Shown here piece by piece: positions 34,722-39,176 of a DNA stretch of 39,176 bases. Under the pieces are notes generated by a model. The model did no database searches and was not told where the DNA came from. It saw nothing but the letters and a program-made list of their open reading frames with translations. The translations under genes were made by a program, and so were the position numbers. The stretch spans positions 1 to 39,176 of the forward strand of contig SOKP01000187.1 of the NCBI GenBank assembly GCA_004375715.1, read 5' to 3'. Source of the DNA: Promethearchaeota archaeon (GTDB taxonomy: Archaea > Asgardarchaeota > Lokiarchaeia > Sigyniarchaeales > SOKP01). Within the stretch, counting starts at the first letter, position 1. Every line of letters begins with the position of its first letter.

Positions 34722-35552
34722 ATGAAGTTAGGTATTAGTTCACTAGGAAATATCATGGAAAATGCGTTTAAAAACAAATTTCCTAATATTTCTAGTATGC
34801 TTTACCACTCTACAGAAGAATGTTTTAAATCTGCGGAAGAACAAGGTATTGAGGTTGTAGAAATAGTTGTGGATCCCCAAGATATGTTTATAGGTGAGAT
34901 GAAACAAGAATATCTTGATCTTTTTAAATCGTATTCAATGGTAATGCAGGTTCATGGCCCTTTTATAGATATTAACCTATGTTCTCACAATAAAGGAATC
35001 TCTCAAGCCTCAATAGATGCATATTTAGAAACGGCTCAATTTTGTAGCGAATTTAAAGCCAAAATATTAACTATACATCCAGGTTTGGCTAATTTTTTGT
35101 TAGAATCTCTTAGAGATTATAATAGAATCCAATTAACTAAAGCAATTAATAGTATAATAGACCTAACAAATAATCTTGATATATCGATTTGCTTAGAAAA
35201 TATGCCCAAAAATACACATATAATGTTAGACCAAGATAACATCGAAGAAAATTTGAAGTCTATTAATAGAAGCGAATTATTCCTCACATATGACACTAGC
35301 CACTTTTATACCAATAATGGAGATGTGAATTTACTTTGGGAAAAGTATCACAAAATTATTAAAAATGTACACCTTGTCGAAAACTTCACAACCGAGTCAG
35401 ACACTCATCCGAACCTTGGTTCTGGGAAAGTTAACTTTAAAGAGATTTTAGAAACTATAAGAAATTATCAGTATAAAGGGTCTTTAATTATTGAGTTATC
35501 CTCTAATGAGGGTTTAGAAAACAGTATTGACTATATTCATAAATTTTTATGA
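34722..35552 (+). CDS. Xylose-isomerase-like TIM-barrel protein
   Basis: A 276-aa protein of the AP endonuclease family 2 (sugar phosphate isomerase/epimerase) superfamily. Metal-ligand positions of the endonuclease IV-like fold are all visible: H78 (QVHGP), H119 (TIHPGL), E159 (CLENMP), D191 and H194 (YDTSH), H217 (NVHLVEN), H229 (DTHPNLGSG) and a C-terminal Glu (LIIELS). Members isomerise or epimerise sugars or act as AP endonucleases; coupling to an aldolase gene favours a sugar substrate. The length matches both groups, so a DNA-repair role is not excluded. Confidence 0.8.
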   Translation: MKLGISSLGNIMENAFKNKFPNISSMLYHSTEECFKSAEEQGIEVVEIVVDPQDMFIGEMKQEYLDLFKSYSMVMQVHGPFIDINLCSHNKGISQASIDAYLETAQFCSEFKAKILTIHPGLANFLLESLRDYNRIQLTKAINSIIDLTNNLDISICLENMPKNTHIMLDQDNIEENLKSINRSELFLTYDTSHFYTNNGDVNLLWEKYHKIIKNVHLVENFTTESDTHPNLGSGKVNFKEILETIRNYQYKGSLIIELSSNEGLENSIDYIHKFL

Positions 35553-35608
35553 AATAGTTTGGCTATTATTACTACACTTATTTAAGAACCATTTTTATAA
35601 TCCATATA

Positions 35609-36001
35609 ATGAAAATTATTTCCCTCCAAGTTAGCGAAGACTTGCTAGAGAGGTTTGAAAAAGTTCGAAAACAGAGCGGGTTTAGTTCCAAAAGCGAAGC
35701 TTTAAGAGATTCAATAATTAAATTTATGGAAAGCCATGAGAAATTCGAAAATTTAGAAGGATACAGAATCATGACAATTAATCTAGTATATCCTGTTAAG
35801 GAACCTATTGCTGATGAAATTTCTGAGCTTTATTATAAATTCCAGACTATAATAAAGGCTGTAAGCGATTGGAGAATTGCCGAAAAAAAAATCGAAATGG
35901 TTTTAGTAGTAGGAGAATTCGGATTTATTAAGGATCTTTACCATTCTATCGCAAAAATTAAGGATGTGATAAGTTCAATTCACGAAATAATATTAGATTA
36001 A
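35609..36001 (+). CDS. NikR-like ribbon-helix-helix regulator without Ni ligands
   Basis: A 130-aa protein with the NikR layout. An N-terminal RHH DNA-binding domain (IISLQVSEDLLERFEKVRKQ, then SSKSEALRDSIIKFM) is followed by an ACT-like C-terminal domain (YRIMTINLVYP, IEMVLVVGEFGFIKDLYHSIAKI). In NikR the strand before the valine-rich one carries H-x-H and then Cys for nickel; here the matching stretch reads SDWRIAEKKIE, with no His or Cys. It therefore cannot sense nickel in the known way and may bind another ligand or act constitutively. It follows the isomerase gene by 56 bp and precedes the convergent nadC; its target is unknown. Confidence 0.75.
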   Translation: MKIISLQVSEDLLERFEKVRKQSGFSSKSEALRDSIIKFMESHEKFENLEGYRIMTINLVYPVKEPIADEISELYYKFQTIIKAVSDWRIAEKKIEMVLVVGEFGFIKDLYHSIAKIKDVISSIHEIILD

Positions 36002-36012
36002 CTGTTATACCT

Positions 36013-36873
36013 TTAATCAAATCGAAGTGAATAATCTACGAATTCAGTAGGCTTTTGAGTAAGAACACTCGTACTTATTACATCAGGCTCTGAAATTAGA
36101 TAGTCAAAAATATTTTCCGGGGTAATATTCCCAGATACTTCTATAATGACTTGATTACGTAATTTCTCTTGTTTTAATAAGTTTATGGCGTCCTGTACTT
36201 TATGTGGATTCATGTTATCCAGCATAATTATATCTGCTTTGTTTTTAACGGCAATAAGGACATTATTTACATTTTCAATCTCAATTTCTATCTTTTTTGT
36301 GAAACTAACTCGAGATCTTACATCATTGAGAAGTTTTACGATGTTTCCTTTGTAAAACCTTAAATGAGTTGATTTTAAAAGCACCATATCGTCCAAATTA
36401 AAACGGTGAGTATCTCCTCCACCCAAGTTTACGGCTTTCTTTTCGAATAACCTTAACCCTGGAAGAGTTTTTCGTGTACAAGCTATTTTCACATTTTTAC
36501 CAGAATCCTCAATTATTTTTACAAATTTTCGAGTAGTTGTAGTAATTGCACTCATGTGACTCATAAGATTTAGACCTACCCGCTCACCAAGCAATATATT
36601 TCTGGAACTTCCGTCTATTTTCGCGACGATATCACCTTTATTGATTTGATCTCCATCTACTTTGTTGCTGATAACATTTACCTCTAAAAGTTGATATAAT
36701 ATACCCAACTCTTCTAAACCAGACAAATATCCATCGCTTTTGGCGATGATTGTGGCTGAGGATACAGATTCTTTGGGAATGGCATTTGAACTTACATCGA
36801 TGAAAGAGTTATCTTCAATTAAGAACTTTTTTAGTTTTTCTTTGATTAAAATACGATTATAACTCATTTTCAC
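36013..36873 (-). CDS. nadC: Nicotinate-nucleotide pyrophosphorylase, carboxylating
   Basis: A 286-aa quinolinate phosphoribosyltransferase, normal length, forming nicotinate mononucleotide from quinolinate and PRPP in de novo NAD synthesis. Motifs: GERVGLNLMSHMSAITTTTR, CTRKTLPGLRLFEKKAVNLGGG, THRFNLDDMVLLK, and IMLDNM near the C-terminal barrel end. The usual D-N-H or E-N-H after the Lys reads S-T-H here, a mild deviation. nadA and nadB are not in the window. It is convergent with the NikR-like gene (11-bp gap). Confidence 0.92.
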   Translation of the reverse strand: MKMSYNRILIKEKLKKFLIEDNSFIDVSSNAIPKESVSSATIIAKSDGYLSGLEELGILYQLLEVNVISNKVDGDQINKGDIVAKIDGSSRNILLGERVGLNLMSHMSAITTTTRKFVKIIEDSGKNVKIACTRKTLPGLRLFEKKAVNLGGGDTHRFNLDDMVLLKSTHLRFYKGNIVKLLNDVRSRVSFTKKIEIEIENVNNVLIAVKNKADIIMLDNMNPHKVQDAINLLKQEKLRNQVIIEVSGNITPENIFDYLISEPDVISTSVLTQKPTEFVDYSLRFD

Positions 36874-36923
36874 TAAAGAATTTTGATAGTATTATTATTA
36901 TAGAGTAAATACTAATTAAAATT

Positions 36924-37598
36924 ATGCATAGCGTTGAAAAATTGTTTATTCTTAATAATGAAGTAAAACTTGAAGCTGAAGTTTTTCAGACAGAAAAAGA
37001 AACACCTAGTTGCGTTGCATTAATGTGCCATCCACATCCTCAATTTTTTAGGGTTTGAATCCCAAGAAAGGGAAAGTATGGCGGGGACATGTATAATAAT
37101 GTTGTATCCAGTGTTTTTAATTCTTTCGTTAAAAAGGATATTTCGTGCATGCGCTTCAATTTTAGAGGGGCTGGTAATTCAACAGGGAATCATACAAGCG
37201 GTAAAGGCGAATTAAGCGATGTTAAGTCGTGTATTGACTATTTAACGGAGAGTTTATATTTTGATAGAGTATTTATATGCGGGTACTCCTACGGTGCAGC
37301 CATAGGATGCTCTGCTATCAATCATTCTGAAAAAATAATTGGATATTGTGCAATTTCTTTTCCTTGGGACTTTATAAGCGTCAAATATAAAGAGTTATCT
37401 CAATCGATAAAACCAAAATTATTCATTCAAGGGGACATGGATACAGTAGCACCTTATGAAAACTTTATGATACACTTTAATTATTATTCAGAGCCAAAAA
37501 AATTCAAGATTATAAAAGGGGCTGACCATTTTTATCAAGGGTTTGAAATTGCGATTAGTAGAATAGTAATGAACTTTTATGAATCAATAATGACCTGA
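36924..37598 (+). pseudogene. Alpha/beta hydrolase interrupted by a 33-bp insertion
   Basis: From ATG 36924 the frame encodes MHSVEKLFILNN... to CHPHPQ, meets a TGA at 37056-37058, and resumes in the same frame at TAT 37077 with YGGDMYNNVV. CHPHPQ joined to YGGDMYNNVV is the normal continuous motif of this hydrolase family (COG2945-like). So 37044-37076 is a 33-bp insertion, and it carries the stop. Downstream the catalytic residues are intact: GYSYG nucleophile elbow, QGDMDTVAP (Asp) and GADHFYQG (His). Internal initiation at ATG 37089 would lose the first strands and the HPHP oxyanion region. Everything outside the insertion looks undecayed, so the event is recent, or the insert is tolerated by an unknown mechanism. 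Confidence 0.75.
37044..37076 (+). other. 33-bp hairpin-forming insertion with in-frame TGA
   Basis: The inserted block can fold: TTTTTTAGGG (37044-37053), loop TTTGAAT, CCCAAGAAAG (37061-37070), with three G-C pairs, one A-A mismatch and six A-T or G-T pairs. Its length is a multiple of three. No target-site duplication longer than one base is seen. Confidence 0.6.
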
Positions 37599-37662
37599 AT
37601 TATGCATTATATTTTTAGTAAGACTTTCCCAAATTGATGAGGATCGAATAAATACAATTTAT

Positions 37663-38061
37663 TTAAATTGAAGAGAGTTTTTCTAAATCGGGAGTTGCGT
37701 TATCAACAGCCCAATCTAGTAATTGATCGTAATAAGCTTCAATTTCAGATGATTCGGGACTATTGGATAACACTGCTAATATAAATTGTGTGTTTTTATC
37801 AGGCATAATTATATTTCTACAGACAATATAATCCCCCTCGTATTTGATCTTTATACTCGAAAGAACGGACAAATTCATTTCCTCAGAAGCTTTATATGCC
37901 GCATCGCTCAATAAGGAACTCATGGCGGCAACAACCCGATCATCAACAACTTCAGCTTTTTGGGAAGCTAAAACTAATCCTGTTGAAGTAGAGAACAAAG
38001 ACGCTCTAAAATTCCCATTTTCATTTAATTCTTTAAGTACAAGTTCAAGCCGGCTAACCAC
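37663..38061 (-). CDS. Roadblock/LC7-domain protein
   Basis: A 132-aa single-domain Roadblock/LC7 protein. It has an N-terminal helix (LELVLKELNENG), the two-strand signature around ASLFSTSTGLVLAS, the long central helix with VVAAMSSLLSDAAYKASEEM, and later strands (YIVCRNIIM, FILAVLS). In bacteria and eukaryotes such proteins regulate small GTPases (MglB, Ragulator, dynein light chains). Asgard archaea encode many together with small GTPases; none of the latter is nearby. The start is GTG at 38061, with GGAG eight bases upstream. Confidence 0.85.
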   Translation of the reverse strand: MVSRLELVLKELNENGNFRASLFSTSTGLVLASQKAEVVDDRVVAAMSSLLSDAAYKASEEMNLSVLSSIKIKYEGDYIVCRNIIMPDKNTQFILAVLSNSPESSEIEAYYDQLLDWAVDNATPDLEKLSSI

Positions 38062-38159
38062 AGTTATTACTCCATTAAATTCTTTTATAATATTACTTAT
38101 AAAAAAAAATTATTGCAAGATGTATATATATTATGAACTATATAGTATTTAATTTTACT

Positions 38160-38684
38160 TTATCTTAAATTCAGATTTATAAGAAAAGTCGATAGAATAT
38201 TATCATTATCAATCTTCAAGGTAATAACACTTGGTCTCGCAATGGGTTGCTCAAACCCTTTTTTAGGAAGTGGTGCTATAGGTTTAATTGGGCTGCCCGG
38301 ATTTATTAATAGCGTATTGTAAGGAGTTCCTTTAATAAGTGGTTGATGAGTATGCCCAAAAATTAGAATGTGGATGTTATGCTCTTTAAAAAAATCTTCT
38401 GTATTCTCAGGTTTCTTGTGTATTATTCCAAGGGTGTATTTACCAACTTCAAAATTTATAAAATTCTCTAATCCATGTATATTATCTGACTCTCCTCGTA
38501 CGCATCGGACTGGAGCGATGTTTTCTAGATCGTCAAGAAAAAATGATTCACTAACATCTCCAGCATGAATTATTTCGTCAACATCGTTAAAAGTTTCCTC
38601 TAATTGTTTCAATAATTTATAATATAATTTGTTTTTATCAATTGGGGAAAAATGTGTGTCAGAAATGATTCCAAATTTAGCCAT
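38160..38684 (-). CDS. YfcE/Vps29-like metallophosphoesterase
   Basis: A 174-aa calcineurin-like phosphoesterase. Motifs in order: D9 and H11 (ISDTH), D43 (HAGDV), GESD at 64-67, IIHKKP, GHTH and NPGS. In YfcE/MJ0936 enzymes the GN-x-D motif supplies a metal-bridging Asn; here that residue is Glu (E65), and the usual H-G-H strand reads IIHKKP. Vps29 also departs at this motif (G-D) and acts as a scaffold, so this protein may have altered or weak activity. Length is typical. It is 98 bp upstream of the Roadblock gene on the same strand. Confidence 0.82.
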   Translation of the reverse strand: MAKFGIISDTHFSPIDKNKLYYKLLKQLEETFNDVDEIIHAGDVSESFFLDDLENIAPVRCVRGESDNIHGLENFINFEVGKYTLGIIHKKPENTEDFFKEHNIHILIFGHTHQPLIKGTPYNTLLINPGSPIKPIAPLPKKGFEQPIARPSVITLKIDNDNILSTFLINLNLR

Positions 38685-38700
38685 TTCTTTTTATTACTCG

Positions 38701-39176
38701 CTATAATATTATTACTCCAATTATAAAAATGAGTAATCCAAATAAAAAATCCATCATAATTCTAACAACAGTTTCTAGCGTACCTTCTCTGATAGTTTCA
38801 TCAGGGGTAAAGTAACTTTTGAACTCTTGCCAACCTATAAACAAACTCTCTTTAATTCGAGAAAATTGCCAAATAAAGAGTATTATACCAATTATCAATA
38901 AAGGAATGTAAACATAAAATGTCATAAAAGAAAAATCAATATGGTTTATATAATTCCAAATCGAGAAAGCGGAGATAACATTATTTAGAGTATGTGCGAA
39001 GATCACTGGAAATATCCAATGCTTTCTTAAAACTACCATAGAAAGAACAATTCCCACTAAGAAAGTTTGTAAAAACCAAATAATCGGAAAACTAATTGGA
39101 AATCCAATTGAGGGTGCTGTAAATATATAACTAAAATGGCCCAAACCGAAGAAAAAGGAAGTAATAATCACCGCCG
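38701..39176 (-). CDS. CPBP-family intramembrane protease, 5' end outside window
   Basis: The visible C-terminal about 158 residues contain the second and third CPBP (CAAX protease/bacteriocin-processing) motifs: SFFFGLGHF (F-x3-H) and FAHTLNN (H-x3-N). They are set among about five hydrophobic segments, with a soluble loop before the last one (ESLFIGWQEFKSYFTPDE). The first motif, E-E-x3-R, would lie upstream, beyond 39176. A GTG at 39171 opens the longest complete frame, but it begins just before motif 2 and the frame continues to the window edge, so it is not the real start. These proteases cleave prenylated or membrane peptides. Confidence 0.7.
   Translation of the reverse strand, partial: AVIITSFFFGLGHFSYIFTAPSIGFPISFPIIWFLQTFLVGIVLSMVVLRKHWIFPVIFAHTLNNVISAFSIWNYINHIDFSFMTFYVYIPLLIIGIILFIWQFSRIKESLFIGWQEFKSYFTPDETIREGTLETVVRIMMDFLFGLLIFIIGVIIL

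Noticed and set aside
37051-37063. GGGTTTGAATCCC looks like a tRNA T-arm
   Set aside because: No acceptor, D or anticodon arms can be built around it, and it falls inside a hydrolase reading frame. It is only the hairpin of the 33-bp insertion.
37030-37090. Archaeal bulge-helix-bulge intron in the hydrolase gene
   Set aside because: The junctions do not form two 3-nt bulges around a 4-bp helix; only a simple hairpin inside the insert is seen.
1-39176. CRISPR arrays, rRNA and tRNA genes
   Set aside because: No regularly spaced repeats, rRNA-like stretches or tRNA cloverleaves with a GGTTCRAATCC-type arm were seen on either strand.

Overview
The window reads as chromosomal DNA of an AT-rich archaeon, most likely an Asgard (Promethearchaeota, Lokiarchaeia-like) lineage. 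Visible support: archaeal information-processing genes (aIF5A with a hypusine lysine, SRP54, FEN1 with a PIP box, NOB1, CDC48/VAT, HerA, TrmY-like), a ZPR1 zinc-finger protein and a stand-alone Roadblock/LC7 protein (a family expanded in Asgards), plus Shine-Dalgarno-preceded ATG, GTG and TTG starts. The exact lineage cannot be fixed from the sequence alone.

Layout. 98-6035: ZPR1, a PPi-type phosphofructokinase, an acyl-CoA dehydrogenase, the decayed C-terminal half of an MFS transporter, a nucleotidyltransferase-fold protein resembling AbiEii, and an unknown zinc-ribbon protein. 6064-14276: a 7.7-kb accessory segment lies between two perfect 248-bp direct copies of the 5' end of a glycerol kinase gene. 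The left copy is a 62-codon stub and the right copy runs into the intact glpK. The segment carries an exported subtilisin-like protease, a membrane protein, decayed HEPN fragments, an intact protein with an Abi_C/HEPN-like C-terminus, and a reverse-strand operon of an unknown 360-aa protein plus a PD-(D/E)XK nuclease, possibly led by a 37-aa ORF. No integrase or transposase is visible. This island and its operon are the best candidates here for an undescribed system.

14100-27983: glpK, a 4-TM protein, HerA, a small helix-rich ORF, then a reverse-strand block cdc48 - fen1 - nob1 - nadK - aIF5A, followed by forward srp54 - trmY-like - dihydroorotase - AMMECR1. nob1 overlaps the end of nadK, and its PIN domain begins upstream of every ordinary start codon in its frame.

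28000-35552: a carbohydrate-metabolism neighbourhood: a divergent FGGY kinase, an SCP2 protein, a 2-hydroxyacid dehydrogenase fused to a class II aldolase, a bisphosphate-nucleotidase-like phosphatase, a Y-family polymerase on the other strand, a stand-alone class II aldolase and a xylose-isomerase-like TIM-barrel protein. Isomerase, kinase, aldolase and dehydrogenase together suggest catabolism of a pentose, deoxysugar or sugar acid into triose phosphates; the substrate is not readable. 35609-39176: a NikR-like repressor lacking the nickel ligands, NadC, an alpha/beta hydrolase gene interrupted by a 33-bp in-frame insertion containing TGA, the Roadblock protein, a YfcE/Vps29-like phosphoesterase and the C-terminal part of a CPBP-family membrane protease cut by the window edge.
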